A stretch of 64,000 bases of DNA from Psychromonas sp. 14N.309.X.WAT.B.A12 (GTDB lineage: Bacteria > Pseudomonadota > Gammaproteobacteria > Enterobacterales > Psychromonadaceae): positions 496,001 to 560,000 of the forward strand of contig NZ_JAPNXS010000001.1 in the NCBI RefSeq assembly GCF_030397575.1, in the 5' to 3' direction. Under the pieces are notes generated by a model, which was not told the origin of the DNA, searched no databases, and saw only the letters and a program-made list of their open reading frames with translations. A program made the translations under genes and the position numbers. Shown here in pieces: positions 9,030 through 17,883 of this stretch (positions within the stretch are counted from its first letter, which is position 1; every line of letters begins with the position of its first letter).

Positions 9030-9369
9030 TTATATATTCACATCTAAAAACGCTTTTATTTCTTTATTTAATTGTTTATGAAAATCGACTCTATTGAAAC
9101 CTACTGGATCTGTAGAAGGTAGAAAATGAGGGCTAGAGATTGATTTTGGAAATGGGCTTAAAAATCAAAAATGCCCTGCATTAACCACCGTTTAAAATGA
9201 TTTTTTGTTTGCCTATAATTCTATTTATGACTACATCAACTGTTCTTTTGTGCCAGCCGTTTTCTAATGGAAAATCATGCTCAGCAGTTAACATTAAGAT
9301 AGGTAAATTGATGTTATGACCGACATAATGTTTCAATTTATTCTCCTTATAGTATAAATAAGCTTCATG
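9030..9369 (-). pseudogene. Decayed alpha/beta-hydrolase-like gene, C-terminal remnant
   Basis: On the minus strand one frame reads HEAYLYYKENKLKHYVG, then NINLPILMLTAEHDFPL (a typical strand and acid-residue region of the hydrolase fold) and KQKIILNGG before a stop. The next frame continues with NAGHF, a stop, then PSTDPVGFNRVDFHKQ and NKEIKAFLDVNI ending at 9030. The catalytic His motif (GHF) and closing helix are thus split by a frameshift and an in-frame stop. Upstream, another stop precedes HEAYL and no N-terminal nucleophile elbow is visible. I read this as a dead gene fragment; the family assignment is a recognition call only. Confidence 0.6.
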
Positions 9370-9551
9370 TTAACTTGTCAATTCAGGTTCTTAACAGATC
9401 AAGCAATGACCAATTTATTACTGAGAAAAACAGTTATCAAATCACTCATTTGGCCGTTATAAATCCTTTACAGTATAACGATACACTTATATCTACTTGT
9501 TCATGATTTATCATTGAATCTGTCATTATTCGCCTTTTAATTGGAGATTGC

Positions 9552-9923
9552 TTGTTAGTGAGTCACTCTAAAATACTATCAATACAGTTAAATAGTTTCG
9601 TGCGTCGTGTTGATGATAAACAACAAGTTTTAGCATTAGTTACCCAACAGCAATGTACTTTAAAACGTATTCGTCGTTCTAAAAACTGGTTACTAAGTGG
9701 CAGTGAAACACAATTAACATCGTTGATGCTTTTTTTAACCGATCTTCAATTACTTTGGATTAACCAGGCAATTGTAAAAGGTCTCCCTAAGCCTAAAGTT
9801 AATTTACAGCAGTTGATTAGCTCTCATCTTGATATGACATTAAATAAATTAATTGCACAAACAGGCTGCTCCCTGAGCGAGGTTCGAATTGCTTTTGATC
9901 TTGCAGAGGATTTTAGTGATTAG
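9552..9923 (+). CDS. Small RRF_GI-type (ribosome recycling factor-like) protein
   Basis: 123 residues. The pattern FVRRVDDKQQV, LKRIRRSKNWLLSGS and MTLNKLIAQTGCSLSEVRIAFDLAEDF fits the short Vibrio-type family annotated as ribosome recycling factor family protein (RRF_GI), which is not the canonical Frr. The last part looks like a helix-turn-helix-type fold. The function is not established. The start is TTG 9552 with GGAG five bases upstream; GTG 9558 is also possible. It converges with umuC with only two bases between the stops, so no separate terminator fits between them. Confidence 0.65.
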   Translation: MLVSHSKILSIQLNSFVRRVDDKQQVLALVTQQQCTLKRIRRSKNWLLSGSETQLTSLMLFLTDLQLLWINQAIVKGLPKPKVNLQQLISSHLDMTLNKLIAQTGCSLSEVRIAFDLAEDFSD

Positions 9924-9925
9924 TA

Positions 9926-11182
9926 TCAGCACCCTATTTTCGGAATATGCGGCCATTGAGTAGTGTATTGAGGTGTCAATAATTCTCTGCGCATTGCCCA
10001 ACTTTCTTGTATTCCCTGCGCTGCAAAAAATACGCTATTAGTACCATAACGCTGGTTAATTCCATCTACTACATTCATTAAGGATGGGTTATGAACAGCA
10101 TTAAACAGATCAAATTGTTGATGCTTTGCGCTGCTTAAATTTAACAATCCAACACCCACTTTATAGTATCGAACACTGGCATTAAATAGCTGCTCTATGC
10201 ATTCACTTAGGGCATTAAGCAATTGTGAAGTATCATTTGTTGCGTGGCAAAAATGAATAATTACTTTATAACTTGCTGGCGTTTGGTCAAAGGGGCTGCT
10301 GGATGCAAAGGTTAATAATGTGCCGCATAAGGAACCTTGTTGCCTGGCTTTTGCTGCTGCAATGGCAATATGTTTAGCTAAGGCTTGATGTAAATCCTCG
10401 ATATCCGTAATGCGTTTTCCCATACTACGTGTTGAAAAAATTTGTAGCTTATCGGCTCTTATCCCATCCCACAACTTGCAAGGAATCCCATTCAATTCAT
10501 TGATGGTCCTTTGTAACTCTACATTAAATAAGGATCTAGGTAGTCGTTTTAGATTAGCTTCTCTGAGTTTTTGTATGGTGTTAATACCTTGTTCGAGGAG
10601 TTTCTTATTAGTTTTACGACCTATTCCCCAAACATCAATAGGAGATAATTGATTAAAGACTTGTTGTATAAAGCTAGAGTCATCAAGTACACATACACCT
10701 TGAAACCCAGGCCATTTTTTAGCAACGTGGTTCGCTACTTTTGCTAGGGTAAGGGTTTTTCCTATACCAACGCAAACAGGTAATCGTGTTTCTTTCCAAA
10801 CGGCTCGGCGAATTTTTTGTGCATGAAGCGCTAAGTTTGGTATTGTTTGAACGCAGTGATTAAAATCTAAAAAAGTTTCATCAATGGAATAGATATGTTG
10901 TTCAGGAGCAAACCGCCCTATTACTTGCATCATTTTATGCGAGAGATCGGCATATAATTCATAGTTTGAGGAGCAAACAATAACGCCAGATTGTTCGCAC
11001 AGAGCGCGTGCTTTAAAATAAGGTTGAAACTTTTTAACACCTAATGCAATTGCAGCTTTATTGGCTGCAACGATACAGCCATCATTATTAGATAAAACAA
11101 TGATGGCTTTGTCTCGCCACTCCGGACGAAAGACTTGCTCTGCGCTGCAATAAAAGGAATTGGCATCGACTAAGGCAAACAT
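9926..11182 (-). CDS. umuC: DNA polymerase V catalytic subunit UmuC
   Basis: 418 residues, close to the E. coli length of 422. It begins MFALVDANSFYCSAEQVF, the Y-family palm motif with its first metal-binding Asp, and contains YSIDETFLDF with the second acidic pair, then helix-hairpin-helix-like VWGIGRKTNKKL and the little-finger domain. UmuC with UmuD'2 and RecA performs error-prone lesion bypass. Its ATG overlaps the umuD stop by one base (TAATG), so the two are translationally coupled and share the LexA-controlled promoter upstream of umuD. Confidence 0.95.
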   Translation of the reverse strand: MFALVDANSFYCSAEQVFRPEWRDKAIIVLSNNDGCIVAANKAAIALGVKKFQPYFKARALCEQSGVIVCSSNYELYADLSHKMMQVIGRFAPEQHIYSIDETFLDFNHCVQTIPNLALHAQKIRRAVWKETRLPVCVGIGKTLTLAKVANHVAKKWPGFQGVCVLDDSSFIQQVFNQLSPIDVWGIGRKTNKKLLEQGINTIQKLREANLKRLPRSLFNVELQRTINELNGIPCKLWDGIRADKLQIFSTRSMGKRITDIEDLHQALAKHIAIAAAKARQQGSLCGTLLTFASSSPFDQTPASYKVIIHFCHATNDTSQLLNALSECIEQLFNASVRYYKVGVGLLNLSSAKHQQFDLFNAVHNPSLMNVVDGINQRYGTNSVFFAAQGIQESWAMRRELLTPQYTTQWPHIPKIGC

Positions 11183-11592
11183 TAAAAGGTTGTCGCTAAT
11201 AACAGGCTATCACGGTGACAGCGAATAGAGCGAATGACGACCCCTTCTATGGTAAATTGATCATCTTCATTTATCGCAATAGCTTTATATCTAGGATTGG
11301 CAGATAATAATTGGCGACCGACAATATCAATGAGTTTACAGATGAACTCTCCATTGTAATTTGCCACGATCACATCATTATTTTTGGCTGTCAGGTGCCT
11401 ATCTACAATCAGAATATCACCACTGTATATACCAACACCTTGCATAGAATGACCATCTGCTTTGCCAATAAAAGTTGCACTTGGATGCTCTATTAATAAA
11501 GCATCCAAGCTTAATGGCAGCTGTAAGTAATTACTTGCAGGACTTTCGAATCCGGTAATACCGGCACTTGCTGTAATGGGGATAAATTTCAT
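11182..11592 (-). CDS. umuD: DNA polymerase V accessory protein UmuD (S24 self-cleaving)
   Basis: 136 residues. Catalytic Ser49 in GHSMQG and Lys86 in EFICKLID keep the 37-residue spacing of E. coli Ser60/Lys97. The fold regions HPSATF, SGDILIVD and GVVIRSI are conserved. RecA-stimulated self-cleavage makes UmuD'. The N-terminal arm is about ten residues shorter than in E. coli, and the expected cleavage site before GF-SPA reads Thr13-Gly14 rather than Cys-Gly. It is the first gene of umuDC, with a LexA box 22 bases upstream of the ATG. Confidence 0.95.
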   Translation of the reverse strand: MKFIPITASAGITGFESPASNYLQLPLSLDALLIEHPSATFIGKADGHSMQGVGIYSGDILIVDRHLTAKNNDVIVANYNGEFICKLIDIVGRQLLSANPRYKAIAINEDDQFTIEGVVIRSIRCHRDSLLLATTF

Positions 11593-11613
11593 AACTATCT
11601 TAATATAATTTAA

Positions 11614-11629
11614 CTGTATAAAAACACAG
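11614..11629 (-). promoter_or_regulatory. LexA (SOS) box for umuDC
   Basis: CTGTATAAAAACACAG matches the CTGT-N8-ACAG consensus exactly and is flanked by AA/TT that extend the symmetry. It sits 22 bases upstream of the umuD ATG, where it would block the promoter. This marks umuDC as SOS-induced. Confidence 0.9.
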
Positions 11630-11727
11630 TTAAATTATAGGCGACTTTAGTATAAGTACAAGTAGAAGATGAAATGGTGGGTTTAAATGGGAAATTTTTC
11701 ATTACTTTAATTAAAGTATCATTCACT

Positions 11728-11918
11728 TATATAACTTAGTCTTTAAACTAAGCGATATAAGTGTGAAAAATATAGAATATTTAATGTAATTAAATATTAA
11801 CTAAGAAATAAAATTACTAGGTAAGTACTTTGTGTAGTAGCGAGTTTGATTCATGTTGTAGTTATAAGTTGAATGATTATTCACTAGCAAGAAAACAATA
11901 TCTTGCTAGTGATTTTTT
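11728..11918 (+). ncRNA. Candidate small RNA ending in a strong terminator
   Basis: Between umuD and tamB the + strand carries a nested hairpin (CACTTATAT and AACTTAG facing ACTAAG and ATATAAGTG, about 11734-11763). A perfect 12-bp stem follows, TCACTAGCAAGA (11881-11892) with TCTTGCTAGTGA (11901-11912), then TTTTTT. This is an intrinsic terminator for + strand transcription, yet there is no + strand gene to end here. A small RNA or a tamB antisense leader is the simplest reading. No clear promoter was identified. Confidence 0.35.
11881..11918 (+). terminator. Intrinsic terminator, 12-bp perfect stem
   Basis: TCACTAGCAAGA, an eight-base loop, TCTTGCTAGTGA, then six T. The T-tract is on the + strand. 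On the minus strand, where tamB is read, no U-tract follows, so it would work less well there although it lies just past the tamB stop. Confidence 0.75.
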
Positions 11919-11938
11919 AATCAAAAAGGACTATTCGA

Positions 11939-14900
11939 TTAGTCCCAATCCCATTCATAGTAAGCATCTACGGCTTGCGATAGCCCGCTTGATGCTTCAA
12001 TATAGAACTGTTTGAATAACTCATAACGAATAGCAAATATAGTAAAAGAGTCAAAAACGCCTACGCCGTAACTTACTTCCACACCAGGTGCAATAGTACC
12101 TTTCAAACCAACTGATTGTTCACTACCTTGGCCGCTGGATGCAAGAGACAGATCTTTGATCCCGACGCTTTCACCAATATTATTCATCACACCGTCTGTT
12201 TGTCCCGCGCCTAAGTCAATTAATATCGCAGCTAGTTGACTGGTACTATCATCACCCGAAGCACTTTCAATGGAGTAACCACGAGTAATATACGAGAGTG
12301 CATTCTGTTGCGACATCGATGGATCAGAGAAAATCGTTAACTGAATTCCGTCGGGAGTACCTGTTACACGCACGCCGGCTGTGACATTATCTTCGATATC
12401 TGAAGGATCTCGAATGGCTTCGATATTTAAATAGGGTGCATCCGCTAGCCCCTGAAATACAACACGACTGTTCTGTAAAACTAGCTCCTGTGAAAAAGCA
12501 CGATAACTCCCTTCCGAGAAAGTTAATTCACCATTTACCGTCAACTCTTTGGTTAGTTCCTTACGAACTAGTAAATCACCTTTAATCAATGAGTCTAAAC
12601 CTAGTGCTTGAATACGTAACTTATCCCCCATTGATACTTTTACATTAAGTTTCATAGGTAGATCAGCACTATCGGTTGTTTCTTCTGCATCAACAACAAT
12701 CACATCACTAGAAGTACTTACTGCACCTTCAGGTAATTCTTTTACCGTTATCTTACCTTTGTCGATGTTAATGACACCGTCTACGCTGATACTTTTATCG
12801 TAAATCAGGTCAATATTAGGACTAATATACAACTCAATTTGAGAATAATCTTGGATCAACATTTGGTCAGCTTCTAGATGTACATCAGCTTTAAACTCAT
12901 CTGCCCAATCTAATACTCCTGAAATATCTACGCGACCGTTTGATTGTTCTTTTTTGTCATCGTTTTGGATATTAGCAATACGTTGCGGAATGCTAATGGT
13001 GTTTTTGATGGCTGTATCTTTAATGGCTACTAAAGTATCCACGAAACTATTAGATTTTTTCTTAGGTGTCTTTTGGTTATTAGTGAAAAAGAATCCAGCG
13101 ATATCAGCCTTATTTTGTTCAATTTTAATTTGTGTATTTAGGTCAGATACTTGTACTGGTGAAGACGGTGCCTTCATGGCGGTATCTGCAATTAATATCT
13201 GCCCTTCTAAAACGGGCTTATCTAATGTACCAGTTACATTAATATCTGACTCAAGATGTCCCGATAGTTGTTCAACTTGCGGAATCAATATCGAAAATGC
13301 ATTAAAATTTGGTACTTGTAGATTCAATTTAGCATCGATGGAAGGTGAACTGTCATAAGGGCTCACTTGACCAGATATATTTGCATTAATTAAACCGTCA
13401 GAGATAGCTTGAACAGAAAAATCAGCATTTTTTTGATCTGCTTTAACTTCAATATGTAACTGCTCTACAGGGTAATTTATTGGTTGTTGCTGTACCTCTG
13501 TATCTTGAATATTTAGTGCTATTTTGTTGCCATCGACCGATAGATCAATATTTGGCTTCTCATTATTAACCCAAGATAAATTAACATCTGCGTCTAACGA
13601 ACCTTCAAGCGTCAAAGTATCTGGTATGAATGGATTAATGCTAGCCATTAAGAACTCATTAATACTGATATCAATATCACCGTCTTCACCGGCACTTAGT
13701 TTGTTAACACAAAGTTGACCATTTTTCGACTCTGCCTTATCACTAGCTAACCAACAATGCTCTGTCACGTTCACTGTTTGTTGCTCTATTGTCACAATAA
13801 ATGGAGACTCAAGTATTAATTTACCCTGCTCGCTATCGATTACTGCTTCTTTTAGTTGTGCTTGCCAATCATTAATGCGTTGCGTAAATGCCAGTGTTAA
13901 ATCACTGTTCGCCATACTGCTTTCAAGGTCAACATTTATACTATGTGTGACTGCTTTGTTAGACACATTTTCAGGGCTGATAGAGACATTAACAGATTGA
14001 ATTTTTTGCTCACTAGCAACAATATTATTAGCACTTACCTTTAAGTTTGCAAAAGGCAATTCGGCAATGGTTGCATCACCTTGTACAGTAAGATTTCCCA
14101 CACTGTCTTTTAAATAGCTTAGATTTTTAGCGGTAAGGTTGGTATTGACTTTAATATTATCGAAACTACCTGCTAAATTAACTTGGCCTTGAATCTTACC
14201 TGCGCTATCGACCAATATTTTACTTAAATCTTGTACATCTAAGGTCAATGCTAAATCATTGACTTCAGCAACTTTACCATTTGCTGAAATTCGATTATCT
14301 CCATTAATGATGTTTAAATTGTTAACATTTATACCATTAGATGCTGACCCATTTGCAGCCCCATTAATAGTTAATGGTCGTTCTAAAAACTCTCCTGCTA
14401 AGTCGATAATAGGAAAATCAAATACCCATTGCGTAGGATCTTCAAGAGACACCTTAACAGATTGCTTAATATGACCGTTCAACGTAGCTGGGTAATCTTT
14501 ACTTAACTCTTTAAAATCGAGGCCTTTGAGGTTAAGATCTCCTAACCAAGTTATTTGCTCTTTCCAATTTAACTTGCCTGCTAACAAGACTTGTCCTTGC
14601 AAAGTTTCAACCAATAGTTGAGATAATGTTAAACCACTAAGACTCCCTTGGCCCTTTAGCGATAAATCACCTTCGGGTAAATCAGGTATCGCATAATCGG
14701 CAGCAATATCGATAGTGTAATTATTTAAGTTACCTTGACTGGAGATATGCCCATTATTTGTGGTAATTTGAGGTTCTCCGGTTAATGGCCAAGCTAATTT
14801 ATCCCATTGCACTTCAAGTTGGTGTGGTAAATCAGGGCTATACAAATCTACTTGATTATCGATAGTAGCGTTAATTAAGTTGCTTAAATTAATCTGAGTT

Positions 14901-15868
14901 GCTAAATCGCTCAAGTCCCCTTTTGAAGTTAAAGTGACTTGCTGCCCCTTTAATAAGGTAACGGGATCTAATTGCTGCACTTCCTTAACTTCAATGGCAG
15001 CTTGCAAGTCCATTGGATAGCGTTTGCTGATGTCAATATTACCCTTTAAATCTAAATTGGCTTCTGGTATGTCTAATGCAAACTTATGCACTGAAATCGC
15101 TGATCCAATATAATCAAATTGACTTTGCAGGCTGTTAATCTTTGCCAGATTTTGCTGGTTTTGAATCAGAGTAAATCGATTAACATCTAGTTTCTTAACT
15201 AATAAATTAACGGGTAAAACAATTTCGGGAAGGTCGCCCTCTTTTAAAATAGCAGGTATTGTGTCAGGAATAACCAGTGGTTCATTGGTGCCACTGTTAG
15301 CCTTCGTCGGTTCTTCTTCGCTATCAGCTAAAGTAACCGTTAAACCGTCAATAATGGTATCAATAGTTACATCGCTATTTTCACCGTCAACGGCTAAGAG
15401 TAATTTAGATAATTCTATCTTAAGGCCAGCCACACTAACCAAGGTGTTGTTAATATCTAAGCCACGAATATGTACGGGAATAGGAAACTCAACGACTAAA
15501 GGCTCCGATGCTTCTTCTTCAACAGCAGGATCAGTCGATTCTGGTATATTAACTGTTGCACTACCTACTTTAAGTGAATCTATACAAAATTCTTCAATAA
15601 TACATTGCCAATCAAATTGATAACTCACATCGTTTAATTCAATTAGCGTTTGTTCATCTTGCCAACGAATTAATTCATAGGTTGGTGAGTATAATAGGCT
15701 GCCTTCACTGAGTATTACTTGTAAACGAGGCTCAACTTTTTGTGCAATGTTGATAATTAAACTATTACCTGAATGTGTATTCAATAACCAAATAACTAAA
15801 ACAATCAATACAAAGGTAATAAAAAACAGATATTTAAATATTTTAAAAGAGGAAGAAAGAATACTCAT
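11939..15868 (-). CDS. tamB: Translocation and assembly module subunit TamB
   Basis: 1309 residues, the usual size for TamB. It has one N-terminal membrane anchor (about 11-30, YLFFITFVLIVLVIWLL), then a very long periplasmic beta-rich part of repeated DLKGNIDIS-like strands, and the conserved C-terminal DUF490 domain (VRVTGTPDGIQLTIFSDPSMSQQNALSYITRGYS, broken here for length; ending YYEWDWD). It bridges the inner membrane to TamA, with roles in outer-membrane protein assembly and, in recent models, phospholipid transport. Its ATG overlaps the tamA stop by four bases, so the genes are coupled. Confidence 0.95.
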   Translation of the reverse strand: MSILSSSFKIFKYLFFITFVLIVLVIWLLNTHSGNSLIINIAQKVEPRLQVILSEGSLLYSPTYELIRWQDEQTLIELNDVSYQFDWQCIIEEFCIDSLKVGSATVNIPESTDPAVEEEASEPLVVEFPIPVHIRGLDINNTLVSVAGLKIELSKLLLAVDGENSDVTIDTIIDGLTVTLADSEEEPTKANSGTNEPLVIPDTIPAILKEGDLPEIVLPVNLLVKKLDVNRFTLIQNQQNLAKINSLQSQFDYIGSAISVHKFALDIPEANLDLKGNIDISKRYPMDLQAAIEVKEVQQLDPVTLLKGQQVTLTSKGDLSDLATQINLSNLINATIDNQVDLYSPDLPHQLEVQWDKLAWPLTGEPQITTNNGHISSQGNLNNYTIDIAADYAIPDLPEGDLSLKGQGSLSGLTLSQLLVETLQGQVLLAGKLNWKEQITWLGDLNLKGLDFKELSKDYPATLNGHIKQSVKVSLEDPTQWVFDFPIIDLAGEFLERPLTINGAANGSASNGINVNNLNIINGDNRISANGKVAEVNDLALTLDVQDLSKILVDSAGKIQGQVNLAGSFDNIKVNTNLTAKNLSYLKDSVGNLTVQGDATIAELPFANLKVSANNIVASEQKIQSVNVSISPENVSNKAVTHSINVDLESSMANSDLTLAFTQRINDWQAQLKEAVIDSEQGKLILESPFIVTIEQQTVNVTEHCWLASDKAESKNGQLCVNKLSAGEDGDIDISINEFLMASINPFIPDTLTLEGSLDADVNLSWVNNEKPNIDLSVDGNKIALNIQDTEVQQQPINYPVEQLHIEVKADQKNADFSVQAISDGLINANISGQVSPYDSSPSIDAKLNLQVPNFNAFSILIPQVEQLSGHLESDINVTGTLDKPVLEGQILIADTAMKAPSSPVQVSDLNTQIKIEQNKADIAGFFFTNNQKTPKKKSNSFVDTLVAIKDTAIKNTISIPQRIANIQNDDKKEQSNGRVDISGVLDWADEFKADVHLEADQMLIQDYSQIELYISPNIDLIYDKSISVDGVINIDKGKITVKELPEGAVSTSSDVIVVDAEETTDSADLPMKLNVKVSMGDKLRIQALGLDSLIKGDLLVRKELTKELTVNGELTFSEGSYRAFSQELVLQNSRVVFQGLADAPYLNIEAIRDPSDIEDNVTAGVRVTGTPDGIQLTIFSDPSMSQQNALSYITRGYSIESASGDDSTSQLAAILIDLGAGQTDGVMNNIGESVGIKDLSLASSGQGSEQSVGLKGTIAPGVEVSYGVGVFDSFTIFAIRYELFKQFYIEASSGLSQAVDAYYEWDWD

Positions 15869-17583
15869 AACTCAGGCCCAATCATGAAATGAATTTTATA
15901 GGAATCACCAGTATCGGTTAGCGGAGCTGCAACATATAAACGAATTGGGCCAACAGGCGAGGCCCACACAACCCCAGCACCTACACTTTTAGAAAGTTCT
16001 TCTGAAAAATCATCTGTTGCAGTACCGATATCAGAGAAAACAGCAAATTTCCAACTATCTGTTAAAGGGAAACGATATTCCAAACTAGCTGTTGCTAAAT
16101 AAGAACCACCAATTAAATATCCATCGGAGTCTTCTGGTGCAATTTCTTCATAATCATAACCACGAATACTTTGGTCTCCCCCAGTGAAAAAACGCATAGA
16201 TGAAGGAACGTCATAAATAGACTCAGAAAGAATAGCTCCGACCTCCGCCGAAGCAACCAATTGATGTCCAGAATAGGTTCTAATAAACTTAGTTTGCCCA
16301 TAAACCTTAACCACATCATCTGTAGACAACAGGCTATCTTCGGCAAATTCAAAGAACACCAATTTTTTATCACCCCAATCGATATTAATTCCACCACGAC
16401 TCCTGGTTTTGCTAAAGCTAATACCAGGTAGTACTAAAGCAGTAGAAAAGTCTTGCTGACCTTGTATACCAGATTCATTATCGTATCGAATATAAATAGT
16501 ACGTAACCAGTCATTATCTAATCGCCAATGGCGATTAAAGCTGACTACATACTGTTTAGTATCAGTGTCATTTTGGTCAAGCATTTTATAGCCACTTTGA
16601 ATGGAATAATAATTGTAAAGCGGGTCGTCAATGGGCATTTTATAAACGATAGAAGCTTCTTGTTTTGGCTCTGATGCTGTTAAGCTGGCTTCAATCGAGT
16701 GTCCATATTGATTAATCCAAGGCCGTTTCCATCCAAATGTGCCCCTTATCCCTTCATCAGTACTAAAGCCTAAACCTGCAGTAAACGAATCTTCTGGGTT
16801 CATATAGGTAATAACATGTAATGGAATACTTCTACCTTGCTTCTTCTCCATATTAGGTAAAATAGAAATACTTTTAAAGTAACCGGTTTGGTTCAGTTCT
16901 TGGTTATAGCTGTTCAGAATATTAGTGTCAAAAGGGTCATTAACATTAAAGTTAACTAAAGAACGGATATATTTTTCTGCAGGTGTATCAAGGTCAAAGA
17001 TTAATTCACCAAATTGATAGCGAATACCACTATCAAACCATAGATGAACGATTGCGGTGTTATTTTTTTGTGTCACCTCTACGGAAGATTTACTAAATTC
17101 AGCATCAAAATAACCATAACGTTGGGCTAAACTATTAAAACGACTTTTAGCAGCGGCATATTCACTGTGATTTAAATAACTCCCCTCTTTGAGTGGGAAA
17201 TTTAACATAAACTGTTGGAAGTTCTTATCTTGAAGTGCTTCGCCGGTAATACGTAGATCAACTTCAGTGATCTTAATTCGATCGCCTAAATCTACTTTAA
17301 GTGTCACCGTCTGGTTATCGCCATCTTCATTAATGCTGGTTGTAAATTGTGACTGATAATAACCTAGAGCAGTAACACTCTCTTTAGCGGTCTCTATGAC
17401 TTCACTCAAATAACTTACATTATCAATACTTTCAGGTGCAGAAATACCGCTTAAATAGACTTTTATGTTTGCGGTGGCTTGTTCGTCGTCACTTCCTTTA
17501 ATATCATAATTAACTGCTGCGTTAGCAGCTAAAGAGGAAGACATTAATAAGCTATAAAAGCATAGTCTGTGTAATTTTTTCAT
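15865..17583 (-). CDS. tamA: Translocation and assembly module subunit TamA (Omp85 family)
   Basis: About 572 residues: a signal peptide (MKKLHRLCFYSLLMSSSLAANAA), three POTRA domains to about residue 260, then a 16-strand Omp85 barrel. The conserved RSRGG, the VRGYxxxxIAPEDxxG-like segment (here IRGYDYEEIAPEDSDG) and the end GPIRLYVAAPL are all visible. TamA sits in the outer membrane and partners TamB. ATG 17583 is chosen because it starts the signal peptide and follows AGAG; the frame opens up to 17634 with no signal-like sequence. Operon with tamB. Confidence 0.93.
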   Translation of the reverse strand: MKKLHRLCFYSLLMSSSLAANAAVNYDIKGSDDEQATANIKVYLSGISAPESIDNVSYLSEVIETAKESVTALGYYQSQFTTSINEDGDNQTVTLKVDLGDRIKITEVDLRITGEALQDKNFQQFMLNFPLKEGSYLNHSEYAAAKSRFNSLAQRYGYFDAEFSKSSVEVTQKNNTAIVHLWFDSGIRYQFGELIFDLDTPAEKYIRSLVNFNVNDPFDTNILNSYNQELNQTGYFKSISILPNMEKKQGRSIPLHVITYMNPEDSFTAGLGFSTDEGIRGTFGWKRPWINQYGHSIEASLTASEPKQEASIVYKMPIDDPLYNYYSIQSGYKMLDQNDTDTKQYVVSFNRHWRLDNDWLRTIYIRYDNESGIQGQQDFSTALVLPGISFSKTRSRGGINIDWGDKKLVFFEFAEDSLLSTDDVVKVYGQTKFIRTYSGHQLVASAEVGAILSESIYDVPSSMRFFTGGDQSIRGYDYEEIAPEDSDGYLIGGSYLATASLEYRFPLTDSWKFAVFSDIGTATDDFSEELSKSVGAGVVWASPVGPIRLYVAAPLTDTGDSYKIHFMIGPEL

Positions 17584-17883
17584 TAACTCTCTAATTTTCA
17601 TGTCGACAGAGTGGCTAGAATATATCCATAACATAAAATAGATGAACTAAAAGTTGCACTGTAAAATAACTTACTGGATAAAGTTAATAAGAGTAAGCTG
17701 TGCAGCTTTACATTCACTATCAACAAAATTAGTAAGTCATTACAACAAGTAAGTTAGAACATTTTTATTAGTGTTATTGGTTTTCTTATGACTAATAGCA
17801 ATCCATAAAGTTTTTACTATTGCAAAATCTATAATGCAGTTTGACAGAAACTATATCTTAATGACAATTTCTTTGGCGTAAGA

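Noticed and set aside
11830-12015. 61-codon + strand frame across the hairpin near tamB
   Set aside because: It runs through the terminator stem and into the tamB 3' end; composition follows the hairpin, not a protein.
12954-13358. 134-codon + strand open frame inside tamB
   Set aside because: It lies opposite the continuous TamB frame, has no ribosome site and no family-like motif; it is a shadow of the real gene.
16113-16397. 94-codon minus-strand frame inside tamA
   Set aside because: It is a shifted frame within the conserved TamA barrel region and cannot be a separate gene.
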